Source: Calditrichia bacterium (lineage in GTDB: Bacteria; Calditrichota; Calditrichia; RBG-13-44-9; J075). Taken from it: a stretch of 64,000 nucleotides of DNA. The position numbers and the translations under genes were made by a program. Shown in pieces: positions 17,736-26,333 of this stretch (the stretch's first letter is position 1; each line of letters starts with the position of its first letter). A model generated the notes under the pieces. That model was not told the DNA's origin. It worked only from the letters and a program-made list of their open reading frames with translations, and made no database searches. The stretch is taken from assembly GCA_028284905.1 (NCBI GenBank), contig JANQQU010000077.1, positions 47,371 through 111,370 of the forward strand. The letters are read 5' to 3'.

Positions 17736-18536
17736 TTAAAAGGTCATTACTTGATCCAGTCCGCGGGTTAATCCTTTTAAGCCGCCCACCTTACGGATGG
17801 CCAATAGCGTACCGGCAACATAGGGTCGGGCACTACTGCCGGCATCGTGGCGGATTGTCAGGCGCTCGTCCGGTAAGCCGAAAATAGCCTCCGCGGAGAG
17901 AATAAATCCCGGCAACCGCAAGGAATGAACCTGAGTGCCATTGATATCTGCGCCACGGCTTTCCTTTGGCCCGACGGTTTGATCAATCGGCACTTCTTTT
18001 AAGGAATCGCCTTGCTGCGATAGTCGATAGGCCAGCTCTCTGGCGGTGCCGCTCGGCGCATCTTTCTTGCCTGCACCGGCATAATCAATCACTTCCCATT
18101 GCGGCACATATTTCGCGGCAATTTCTGCAAATCTTTGCAACAATACGGCGGTAATAGCAAAATTCCCGGCAGCGAGTACGCCAACACGCTGTTTTTCCGC
18201 GGCAGCGGCGATTTCCGTAAAATCCGCCTCCGTTAATCCGGAAGTACCAATAACCACATGGCGCCCGGCGGCGATAGCTGCCAATACATTGGTTTTTGCA
18301 ACGGCTGGAGCAGTATATTCCACAACCACATCAGCATCAACCGCTAGTGCTTCTTCAATAGTCACAAAAACCGGCGTTGCCATATCAGCAACCCCCAGCA
18401 CTTTCCCCAGGTTTTCTCCACCATGACTGCGGGAATATGCACTAACCAGAGAGAGATCTGCTTCTGCATGAATTGCCAGTGCCAATTCTTTCCCGACCCA
18501 ACCGGTAGCACCAAGCAGGCAAATTTTTAATGACAT
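17736..18536 (-). CDS. dapB: DapB-like 4-hydroxy-tetrahydrodipicolinate reductase, atypical active site
   Basis: 266 residues, normal length. DapB reduces the diaminopimelate/lysine intermediate with NAD(P)H. The N-terminal dinucleotide loop is GATGWVGKE at 9-17, and the C-terminal domain has KKDAPSGTA at 157-165. In classical DapB this is preceded by a His-rich HHRHK segment that includes the catalytic His; here it reads YAGAGK (152-157), so the His residues are absent while the Lys and PSGTA remain. Such variants exist as a DapB subfamily, possibly with altered chemistry or substrate. AGGAG precedes the ATG. It lies 15 bases after the ATP-grasp gene and is probably co-transcribed with it. 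Confidence 0.8.
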   Translation of the reverse strand: MSLKICLLGATGWVGKELALAIHAEADLSLVSAYSRSHGGENLGKVLGVADMATPVFVTIEEALAVDADVVVEYTAPAVAKTNVLAAIAAGRHVVIGTSGLTEADFTEIAAAAEKQRVGVLAAGNFAITAVLLQRFAEIAAKYVPQWEVIDYAGAGKKDAPSGTARELAYRLSQQGDSLKEVPIDQTVGPKESRGADINGTQVHSLRLPGFILSAEAIFGLPDERLTIRHDAGSSARPYVAGTLLAIRKVGGLKGLTRGLDQVMTF

Positions 18537-18551
18537 AACTTTCTCCTGGCA

Positions 18552-21536
18552 TTAAGCCGGTTTAAAAATGACGCCTTTATGTTTTTGCCCGTTCATTTTA
18601 ACCACGATCGGTTTTTTAAAACGCAGGTGACGGGTATAAACCTTCTCTTCCGCGACTGGTTGACTGCGTAGCCAATCCCAATCGACCAACGCTTCTTCGG
18701 TTTCTTCATTGGCAGTAAAATAACCAACCATAAAAGAGGTAATGTTCTGGAAAAAGTGCGACCCCTGCGATGGTGTTACCGGCATATCTTTGAACTTTCC
18801 TTCAATGATTGCGCGCGCGCCGGAGATCTGTTCCCACTTTACCGGAATGCCGAGCCAGGGGTCCATCGAGCCCCAACGCCCCACGCCGATTAACAGATAA
18901 GGACGTTTTTCATTGCTCAGCTTCATGTTAAACTCATATACTTCCCGGGCAGCTTCCCGGCTTTTCGCCCGCTCATAGGTTTCCGGGTCAACAAAAATAA
19001 CATCGTAAATTTCGTCAATAACGCCATTACCGAGTACCTGATTACTTTTGCAGATCAGGGAAGATTCGTCAATTTTTTCTACATTGAGACGTTCCAACTC
19101 CCGGTTCAGCACCATCGGGCGCAGTTGCAGCACCGCAAATTCCGACGGTTCCCCTTTCTCCACGGAGAGATTCACCGCAAATTCTATTTCCACCGGGGTG
19201 CCCATCCCTTTTCGTCCCAGTTCCAAGAGTGTGTCGGTAATCTGCGGCAAGGGAAATATCCGGTCCTTTAGCACCGGGGCAAATGTTACCACCCGTTGAC
19301 CTTCCCGGGAAATCCCATTATAGATGGCGTGATTTTCGTAGGAATAAGTCGATCCGACAAAATTTAAGGTACCGTCCTGTTCAGCGGTTTCCAGCGACTC
19401 CGGCTTAAGCATCCCGGAATAACTTTCGGCAGTGTCTCCCGGTTGGGAGTTAAGATCCAGCGCGTAAAACTCCAGCTGATTATTCTTCAGCACTTCATCG
19501 ATCGAGGCAAATTGCGGGATATGATTGGGATATTTCGGACAAAATTTTACGGTGTGCCCGCCCTCTACTACCGTCTTCCCCAGCCCAAGAGAAATGGCAA
19601 TAATCCCATCCGTTGCGGTCTGTGGCGCCACCGGATAAAAGTTGTAGGAACGCGCGACACCGGCGAACTCTGGATAAAAGCGGTTATCATGACGGGAACC
19701 AACCATCTTTTGAATGATCACCGCCATCTTTTCCTCTTCCAGGCGGTAAGTAGTCATTTTGATATAATCCTTGGTGCGCTTGTAAAACGTAGAGGCATAG
19801 ACACATTTGATGGTATTTAGCAGCTGCTGCAGACGAACTTCGTTATCTTCATCATTATTGGGTAGCATAAAGGTATCGTAAACACCAGCAAAAGGGTGAT
19901 ACTGGGAGTCTTCCAACAAACTGGAGGATCGCACCGCCAGAGGTTGATCGACCAACTCCAGAAACTGGGAAAGCTGGTAAACGACATCAACCGGAAAGCG
20001 ATTGGCCTCCATAAAGCGGCGGTTTATTTCATCGTCTGATGACTCCTGCAAAGCAAAATGCCGGAGGTTATTCTCATCCAGAAAATAATCAAACACTTCC
20101 GTACCGAGAATGACCCCGGGCGGAACATGCACCCGCACATTCTCGAACTGGGTATGCAATCCGGAATTATTGATCAGCAAATTAACAAAGCTGAGTCCCC
20201 GCGCTTTCCCTCCCAGGGAACCGCCGCCAATACGGGCAAAGCTCTCCTGGGCATCGAAAACATCTTTCTTAAAATCGGTAATGCTACCCCGTTGGCGGAT
20301 TCGCCGGTACTGCCGCAGATATTTGATGATCATATCCCGCAAACCTTCTATCGAATCAAATTCCGACAGTTTCCGCGGTCGAATTTTTTCCGCCAACCAA
20401 AACTCCGTACGCGCCTTCAGCCAACTGGAAAAATGATTGTTATCGGCATGATAGCGAATACTCTCATTGGGCATAATTTCCAACTGCTTTTCCAGGGACA
20501 ACAAATTATAGGCACGGCCAACCTCTTTTCCTTCCGCGGTTCGAAAAACAAAATCACCAAAACCGAAATTATCGATCATAAATTTCCGCAGATCATTTAG
20601 AAGTGTCGGGGAATTCTTCAGCAAAAATGATGCACCAGTGTCATAAGCGCGCTCTTCTTTTTCAGCAGAATTAGACTGCAGCAGGATGGGAATATCATGA
20701 TGTCGTTTTTTCACTGCTCTCGCAAATTCGATACCGGCATCGCCATTCTTTTGGCCATCGCGGTCAAAATCGATATCGGAAATAATGCCCAGAATATACT
20801 TATTATATGTTTCATAATAATACCAGGCATCTTCATAAGTAGTACAGAGGAGAATTTTCGGACGGGCGCGCATGCGCAGGTAACGATCGGAAAGATTGAT
20901 CCCTTCCGAAATCAAACGGCGGGACTGGTTAAATATTTCCGTATAAATCAACGGCAAATAAGAGGAATAAAAGCGCACGCTGTCTTCGATTAGGATGACC
21001 ACCTGCACCCCAACGTTTTTGGTATCGTAGTCTACATTGACACTGTCTTCCAGATATTTGATAATGCCGATGAGAATACGGAAATCCCCCTGCCAGATAA
21101 ACACCCGGTGAAAAAGGGACGCGATTTCCCGGGATAGCAATTCCGAAGTTTGACGATTATCGTACGTTAATAAAACGATGGGAATATCGAGATCAGAATT
21201 CCGCACCATTTTAGCGAATTTGGAAACTTCCATATCGTCGATATGTGGCGTGGTGATAATCAGGTCGAAGCGCTTTTCTTCCTTGGCCAGCTCCAGCGCC
21301 TCAAATCCGCTGGAAACCCGGGTTAACTCCGGCGCGTGGCTAAGATTGAGACCGCGATATTCTTCCCGGATTAATTCATAAAGGCGGCCATCTTCTTCAA
21401 AGAGGTATAAGTCGTACAAACTGGAGACAAGCAAGATGTTACGGATTCGGAATTTCATCAGGTTTTGAAATCCCTGGAACATTTTCCCGTAACCGGAGCT
21501 GGTCCAGAGCGAGCTGGGCATTTGAATGGAGTCCAT
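18552..21536 (-). CDS. Receiver-like domains fused to a PEP-synthase-type ATP-grasp (PPDK_N) domain
   Basis: 994 residues. Two CheY-like domains come first: at about 33-165 the phosphorylation site is lost (DLIITTPHID, Thr in place of Asp), and at about 176-315 it is kept (SDIDF, Asp254). After a linker comes the N-terminal ATP-binding domain of PEP synthase/pyruvate phosphate dikinase, starting GGGSLGGKARGLSF (437-450) and containing AVRSSSLLEDSQ. The phosphohistidine swivel domain and the PEP/pyruvate TIM barrel of real PEP synthases are not seen, so it is not a complete PEP synthase. Similar proteins occur in Bacteroidota without a defined reaction. GACGAGG supports the start. It is first in an operon with the DapB-like gene. 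Confidence 0.78.
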   Translation of the reverse strand: MDSIQMPSSLWTSSGYGKMFQGFQNLMKFRIRNILLVSSLYDLYLFEEDGRLYELIREEYRGLNLSHAPELTRVSSGFEALELAKEEKRFDLIITTPHIDDMEVSKFAKMVRNSDLDIPIVLLTYDNRQTSELLSREIASLFHRVFIWQGDFRILIGIIKYLEDSVNVDYDTKNVGVQVVILIEDSVRFYSSYLPLIYTEIFNQSRRLISEGINLSDRYLRMRARPKILLCTTYEDAWYYYETYNKYILGIISDIDFDRDGQKNGDAGIEFARAVKKRHHDIPILLQSNSAEKEERAYDTGASFLLKNSPTLLNDLRKFMIDNFGFGDFVFRTAEGKEVGRAYNLLSLEKQLEIMPNESIRYHADNNHFSSWLKARTEFWLAEKIRPRKLSEFDSIEGLRDMIIKYLRQYRRIRQRGSITDFKKDVFDAQESFARIGGGSLGGKARGLSFVNLLINNSGLHTQFENVRVHVPPGVILGTEVFDYFLDENNLRHFALQESSDDEINRRFMEANRFPVDVVYQLSQFLELVDQPLAVRSSSLLEDSQYHPFAGVYDTFMLPNNDEDNEVRLQQLLNTIKCVYASTFYKRTKDYIKMTTYRLEEEKMAVIIQKMVGSRHDNRFYPEFAGVARSYNFYPVAPQTATDGIIAISLGLGKTVVEGGHTVKFCPKYPNHIPQFASIDEVLKNNQLEFYALDLNSQPGDTAESYSGMLKPESLETAEQDGTLNFVGSTYSYENHAIYNGISREGQRVVTFAPVLKDRIFPLPQITDTLLELGRKGMGTPVEIEFAVNLSVEKGEPSEFAVLQLRPMVLNRELERLNVEKIDESSLICKSNQVLGNGVIDEIYDVIFVDPETYERAKSREAAREVYEFNMKLSNEKRPYLLIGVGRWGSMDPWLGIPVKWEQISGARAIIEGKFKDMPVTPSQGSHFFQNITSFMVGYFTANEETEEALVDWDWLRSQPVAEEKVYTRHLRFKKPIVVKMNGQKHKGVIFKPA

Positions 21537-21554
21537 AGGCCTCGTCAGGTTGGA

Positions 21555-21584
21555 AGTTCAGCGTTCAGAGTTCAGCGTTCAAAG
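21555..21584. repeat. GTTCAGCGTTCAGAG short repeat
   Basis: AGTTCAGCGTTCAGAG then TTCAGCGTTCAAAG, just upstream of the ATP-grasp gene. Related words (CTGAACGCTGAACTC, GAACTCTGAACTG) recur at 23933-23954 and 23720-23746. Confidence 0.55.
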
Positions 21585-21694
21585 TTTTTCAAAATGTATG
21601 CTTTGTAGCGAACCGGCAATTCTTTTCTAAATAATAAATTTTCCGGAAAAACGCAATAACAGTTACATGCCTAAATATTAATAATCATTGGCGA

Positions 21695-22201
21695 TTATTT
21701 TCTGCCGCGGGAATAGATTCGAACGGCTTTTCCTCCGAAGGTGCTATCCCGCTCGTAGCGCATCCCAATTTTTTCCGCCACTCGCCAGGAGGCAATATTT
21801 TCCCCTTCGATAATCGAAATCAAATATGGCAATTTTAAGCGAAAGAGTGCATAGTCCCGAACAATCGTCGCTGCTTCGGTAGCATATCCTTTTCCCCAAA
21901 AAGAAACGCCGAGACGATAGCCCAATTCCATAAATCGTTCCCCCTCAACTTTTTGGGGAACCAGACCGCAGTATCCGAGCAATTGCTGATCTTCTCGTCT
22001 TTCAACTGCCCAAATGCCGAAGTCGCAAGCCTGGTAGGTCTCCAGACATTTTTCGATAAATTCCCTTGTTTCAATCCGGGTTTTTGTGCCATTTAGGGAA
22101 AACCGCATCACTTCCGGATCTCCGAGAATTTTGGCGAACTCCTCTAGGTCGGCGTAATGGAATTGGCGAATGAACAAACGCGTTGTTTTCGCGACAATCA
22201 T
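21695..22201 (-). CDS. GNAT-family N-acetyltransferase (RimJ/RimL-like)
   Basis: 168 residues with the layout of RimJ/RimL-type GNAT enzymes, which move an acetyl group from acetyl-CoA to an amine such as a protein N terminus or small molecule. RLFIRQF at the N terminus and the CoA-binding turn VSFWGKGYATEAA at 99-111 are typical, with NIASWRVAEKIGM as the C-terminal motif. The substrate is not readable. It is monocistronic; the IS4-family element lies about 60 bases upstream of the start. Confidence 0.85.
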   Translation of the reverse strand: MIVAKTTRLFIRQFHYADLEEFAKILGDPEVMRFSLNGTKTRIETREFIEKCLETYQACDFGIWAVERREDQQLLGYCGLVPQKVEGERFMELGYRLGVSFWGKGYATEAATIVRDYALFRLKLPYLISIIEGENIASWRVAEKIGMRYERDSTFGGKAVRIYSRGRK

Positions 22202-22230
22202 ATTAAATTTATCTTTTGAGGTGAACAGTT

Positions 22231-22260
22231 GTCAGTTATCAGTTATCAGTTATCAGTTAT
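22231..22260. repeat. (CAGTTAT)n tandem heptamer, left of the insertion sequence
   Basis: About four copies of CAGTTAT run directly up to the insertion sequence. The array resumes right of it at 23582-23601, so the element sits inside the array. Confidence 0.75.
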
Positions 22261-23581
22261 CACTAGTGTCCGGTTGTTTTAAAAAAGTAGTCTTGTAAGT
22301 TACTAATTAACAATAGATAAAGTGTGGATTTCATTTTTTTGCATGTCTCATTATTCCTGAATTTTGTGTAATCTCCAGATAATAAGGAGAACGCACAATG
22401 AATCAGGGCAAACTGGTATTTTCTCAATTAATGGCACATTTACCCAGATACGAATTCAACCAATGTGTTCGCGCCTACCGCGGCGATTATAAGGTGCGCA
22501 AGTTTACTTGCTGGGAGCAATTTCTGGCGATGAGTTTTGCTCAATTGACTCATCGTGAGAGCCTCAGAGATTGTGTGATCTGTCTGAGAACGATGCAAAA
22601 AAAACTGTATCGCATGGGATTCAGATCGAATATATCCCGAAGCACTTTAGCCGATGCTAATGAAAAACGTAATTGGCGAATTTATGCCGACTTTGCCCAG
22701 CGCTTGATTCCCATTGCCAGAGATTTACATCGTCACGATCCTCTACCGGTCAATCTAGATAGTGATCTATATGCTCTGGATTCAACGATGATTAATTTAT
22801 GTGTTTCTTTATTCCCCTGGGCTCCCTTTCGTAGCCACACAGCGGCTATCAAATTACACACCCTTCTGGACCTTAAAGGCAACATCCCTGTTTTTATTCA
22901 TGTTAGCGATGGACTCTACCACGATATTAACGCACTTGATCTTCTTGTGGTTCAACCTGGCGCCTATTATGTGATGGACCGAGGCTACCTGAGCTTTAAA
23001 CGACTTTATCGAATCCATTGTCATTATGCAACCTTTGTTACCAGACCCAAAGCCGACTTTGTTTTTCGCCGCCTATATTCAAGACCGGTTGATAAATCTA
23101 TCGGAATACGCTGTGATCAAATCATTCGCCCGGTCTCTTTCTATCCGGCAAAGGATTATCCGGAGAAACTCCGGCGCATCAAATTTTATGATTCAGATAA
23201 ACAACGTCACCTGATTTTTTTGACCAACAATTTCAATCTATCTCCAATCGTTATTACCGAATTATATAAAAGCAGATGGCACATCGAACTCTTCTTTAAA
23301 TGGATCAAACAACATCTTAGAATCAAGGCTTTCTTTGGTGTTTCAGAGAATGCTGTCAAGAGTCAAATCTGGATTGCTGTTTGCACTTATCTGCTTGTTG
23401 CTATTGTGCGGAAAAGATTGAACCTTGAGCTGACTCTCTACAATTTTCTACAAATTTTAAGCATTAGTATTTTTGAGAAAGTTGATATTTTACAACTAGT
23501 TACGAACAATGATTTACAAAAGAACCTAACACCTGATTTTTAAATGACTGTTTTTATTGAACTTTAAACCGGACACTAGTG
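22261..23581 (+). mobile_element. IS4-family insertion sequence, 1321 bp, apparently intact
   Basis: The ends are inverted repeats CACTAGTGTCCGGTT (22261-22275) and its complement (23567-23581). ATCAGTTAT (22252-22260 and 23582-23590) flanks both sides as a possible 9-base target duplication, although the surrounding heptamer array makes the true length uncertain. A single full-length transposase gene fills the element. Length and terminal layout suit the IS4 family. Confidence 0.88.
22398..23543 (+). CDS. IS4-family transposase
   Basis: 381 residues, uninterrupted. The DDE residues can be placed: D128 in ALDSTMINL, D194 in VMDRGYLSF, and E297 in the IS4 signature Y290-x2-R293-x3-E297-x6-K304. 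The N-terminal part resembles the DUF4372 region common in IS4 transposases, and the beta-strand insertion between the second Asp and the Glu is characteristic of IS4. AAGGAG lies 8 bases before the ATG. Because the frame and both inverted repeats are intact, the element could still be active. Confidence 0.93.
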   Translation: MNQGKLVFSQLMAHLPRYEFNQCVRAYRGDYKVRKFTCWEQFLAMSFAQLTHRESLRDCVICLRTMQKKLYRMGFRSNISRSTLADANEKRNWRIYADFAQRLIPIARDLHRHDPLPVNLDSDLYALDSTMINLCVSLFPWAPFRSHTAAIKLHTLLDLKGNIPVFIHVSDGLYHDINALDLLVVQPGAYYVMDRGYLSFKRLYRIHCHYATFVTRPKADFVFRRLYSRPVDKSIGIRCDQIIRPVSFYPAKDYPEKLRRIKFYDSDKQRHLIFLTNNFNLSPIVITELYKSRWHIELFFKWIKQHLRIKAFFGVSENAVKSQIWIAVCTYLLVAIVRKRLNLELTLYNFLQILSISIFEKVDILQLVTNNDLQKNLTPDF

Positions 23582-24038
23582 ATCAGTTATCAGTTATCAG
23601 TTTACACTGTTACTGACAGCTGAAAAATATTTATCGGGAGGTTTAAAAACCAGCATTTCTTCAGAAGTTTATTATTGAAAAAACAGCTATCACGCATCAA
23701 TCTCCAAACGATTTTAAGAGTTCTGAGCTTTGAACTCTGAACTGACTTTACGTACTTGCCATAAAAACCATCCGCCTGATCATGAATCAAAAGGCTAATT
23801 GTCAGCCGTCACAAGTGACGCAAGAATATGCCCGATTTATCGGACATAAGATAATGAGCCAGTGGATTCATCCCTGGCGGGCGACGATGGCCGGAAAAGA
23901 CTGCCATTTTTCACACTATCGCAAAACGTCAGTGCTGAACGCTGAACTCCGAACCAGTAACTTATGAACTTGCTTTTATCTTGTATTCCCGTTTGATTTT
24001 TACTATCCTTGTAGACCGTGTAAAACGGTGGAAAAAGT
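23582..24038. other. 457-base intergenic region between the insertion sequence and the YgiQ gene
   Basis: It begins with leftover CAGTTAT copies (23582-23601), then contains GAACTCTGAACTG-like words at 23720-23746 and 23933-23954. ACCGT-GTAAA-ACGGT (24015-24029) forms a small hairpin just before the ribosome site of the next gene. Short open frames here look like chance. Confidence 0.5.
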
Positions 24039-25967
24039 ATGAATAATACGACATCAACATATAAAATTAGCGATTGGCTGCCGACCACCCGTAAAGAAGT
24101 TCTGCAACGCGGTTGGGATGAGCTCGATGTTATCCTCTTCTCCGGGGATGCCTATGTCGATCATCCGGCCTTTGGGCATGCCGTTATCGCTCGTATCATT
24201 GAAGCAAATGGCTTCAAGATTGCCGTGGTGCCGCAGCCAAACTGGCAGGACGATTTACGGGATTTCAAAAAACTTGGCAAGCCCCGCTATTTCTTCGGAA
24301 TTAGCTCCGGCTGTATGGATCCCATGGTTAATCACTACACCGCCAGCAAACGCCGCCGCTCCACCGATGCTTATTCTCCCGACGGCAAGGCCGGTTTCCG
24401 TCCGGATTATGCCACCACCGTTTACAGTCGTATCCTCAAAAAGCTTTACCCGGATGTCCCAGTAATGATTGGTGGCATCGAAGCTTCTCTCCGGCGGGTT
24501 ACTCACTACGATTATTGGTCAAACAAATTGATGCCTTCAATTTTGGTAGACAGTCAGGCCGATCTGCTCATCTATGGCATGGGCGAGCAGCCGCTGGTGC
24601 AGATGCTCAAATTACTGGCGCGCGGTGTGCCTTTTTCTTCCCTGCGCACTTTACCGCAAACTGCCTACGTGCTGGGAAAAGACGAAAAATTACCGAAAAA
24701 TAAAAACTGGGAAGATTTTCAACTCTCTTCCCATGAGGCCTGCCTGAAGGATAAAAAGACTTTCGCGGCAAACTTTAAATACATCGAGCAGGAATCGAAC
24801 AAGCAGAAAAACGGGCAGCGGTTACTACAGGATGTTGGTGATCAGCAAGTGGTCATCAATCCGCCCTTTCAGACCATGACGGAAACTGAGATCGATGCGT
24901 CTTTCGATTTGCCCTATACGCGTCTGCCCCATCCGAAATACAAAAAGCGCGGACCGATTCCCGCCTTCGAGATGATCAAATTTTCGGTAAATATGCATCG
25001 CGGTTGTTTTGGCGGCTGCAGCTTTTGCACCATCTCCGCCCACCAGGGCAAGATGATCGCCAGCCGTTCGAAAGCATCAATCATGAAAGAAGTGCAGCAG
25101 ATTACCGAAATGCCTGGCTTTAAAGGATACATCAGCGACCTGGGTGGCCCTTCCGCCAATATGTATCGCATGAAAGGCAAGGATCAGTCGATTTGCGACC
25201 GTTGCGTCAGCCCGTCCTGTATTCATCCAACCATCTGTCATAATCTCGACACCGATCATCAGCCGCTGGTCGATATTTACAAAAGCGTTGCGGAACATCC
25301 GGAAGTTAAGAAAGCGTTTGTTTCCAGCGGTATTCGCTACGACATGCTGGTGCGCAAAGATGAAAAAGAGCGAAAAACGGACGGCGCGGATGAATACATC
25401 GAGCAGCTGGTAACGAACCACGTTTCCGGCCGATTAAAAGTGGCACCGGAACATACCGCCGATGCAACATTGAAAATGATGCGCAAGCCATCCTTCAAAT
25501 ATTTCTACGATTTCAAAGAGAAGTTTGATAAGGTCAACGAAAAGAAAGGGTTGAATCAGCAAATTATTCCCTATTTCATTTCCAGCCATCCCGGTTGCGA
25601 AGTTGGGGATATGGCTGAACTGGCAACCGAAACCAAAGACCTCGGTTTTCGCCTGGAGCAAGTGCAGGACTTCACCCCAACCCCGATGACCGTCGCCACT
25701 GTCATCTACTACTCCGGCTACCATCCCTATACCCTCAAGCCGGTCTTTGCGGCAACGACGCCGAAAGCAAAAAAGGATCAGCATCAATTCTTCTTCTGGT
25801 ACAAAAAAGAGAATCGGGGTAAAATCAGTAAAACCCTGAAAATTATTGGCCGGGAAGAACTGGCGGAGAAGCTCCTGCGCCGCAACAAACACCTCCCTCC
25901 GAAAAAGACTTTCCTCAACAAAACCAAAGTGGAAATGAAGAAAATAACCGACAAACATTTGAAATAA
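24039..25967 (+). CDS. ygiQ: YgiQ-family radical SAM protein (UPF0313)
   Basis: 642 residues. The radical SAM [4Fe-4S] motif is CFGGCSFC with Cys323, Cys327 and Cys330. The N-terminal half (VILFSGDAYVDHPAFG, IGGIEASLRR) and the middle HRGCFGGCSFC block are highly typical of the YgiQ family, which is widespread but lacks an established substrate. A second cysteine cluster (CDRCVSPSC ... HPTICHN, about residues 387-407) could bind an auxiliary cluster. The gene appears monocistronic. Confidence 0.92.
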   Translation: MNNTTSTYKISDWLPTTRKEVLQRGWDELDVILFSGDAYVDHPAFGHAVIARIIEANGFKIAVVPQPNWQDDLRDFKKLGKPRYFFGISSGCMDPMVNHYTASKRRRSTDAYSPDGKAGFRPDYATTVYSRILKKLYPDVPVMIGGIEASLRRVTHYDYWSNKLMPSILVDSQADLLIYGMGEQPLVQMLKLLARGVPFSSLRTLPQTAYVLGKDEKLPKNKNWEDFQLSSHEACLKDKKTFAANFKYIEQESNKQKNGQRLLQDVGDQQVVINPPFQTMTETEIDASFDLPYTRLPHPKYKKRGPIPAFEMIKFSVNMHRGCFGGCSFCTISAHQGKMIASRSKASIMKEVQQITEMPGFKGYISDLGGPSANMYRMKGKDQSICDRCVSPSCIHPTICHNLDTDHQPLVDIYKSVAEHPEVKKAFVSSGIRYDMLVRKDEKERKTDGADEYIEQLVTNHVSGRLKVAPEHTADATLKMMRKPSFKYFYDFKEKFDKVNEKKGLNQQIIPYFISSHPGCEVGDMAELATETKDLGFRLEQVQDFTPTPMTVATVIYYSGYHPYTLKPVFAATTPKAKKDQHQFFFWYKKENRGKISKTLKIIGREELAEKLLRRNKHLPPKKTFLNKTKVEMKKITDKHLK

Positions 25968-26333
25968 AAAATACCATTTTTTCCATTTCGTTTTTATATT
26001 CCCCAGCTAACTTTTTTCTGAAAATTTCCGGATGACGCCTCCTGCGAGAAACGGCAAATAGCCGCCTCGAAAAACCTGCAGCGTATCCGCAAATTCAGTG
26101 AACTGGCAGCACTGTATAAGTCAAATGTATGGCAGTGCTAAACGAAGAATGATTGTGCTGTCATCGCGAGGAGTACAGCGACGAAGCGATCCCATTGTAG
26201 CTGCTCTACCATTGAGATTGCTTCGGCATAATGCCGCCTCGCAATGACGAACAAGTAATGTTATTTCGTTAATCACTGTCAACCGTATAAGTCAAATGTT
26301 TTAGGCAGCAACGTTAACAGAAGAGGGTTTCAT
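25968..26333. other. 366-base intergenic region upstream of tex
   Basis: It contains palindromic repeat copy 2 (26159-26249) placed between two exact copies of GTATAAGTCAAATGT (26113-26127 and 26285-26299). No gene or clear terminator was seen. Confidence 0.55.
26159..26249. repeat. Palindromic TGTCATTGCGAGG repeat, copy 2
   Basis: It starts TGTCATCGCGAGG and ends CCTCGCAATGAC; the arms are less well matched than in copies 1 and 4 (CAGCGACGAAGCGATC against GATTGCTTCGGC). Confidence 0.75.

Noticed and set aside
18552..21536. Annotation as a complete phosphoenolpyruvate synthase
   Set aside because: Only the ATP-binding domain is recognisable; the phosphohistidine and PEP/pyruvate barrel domains are not seen.
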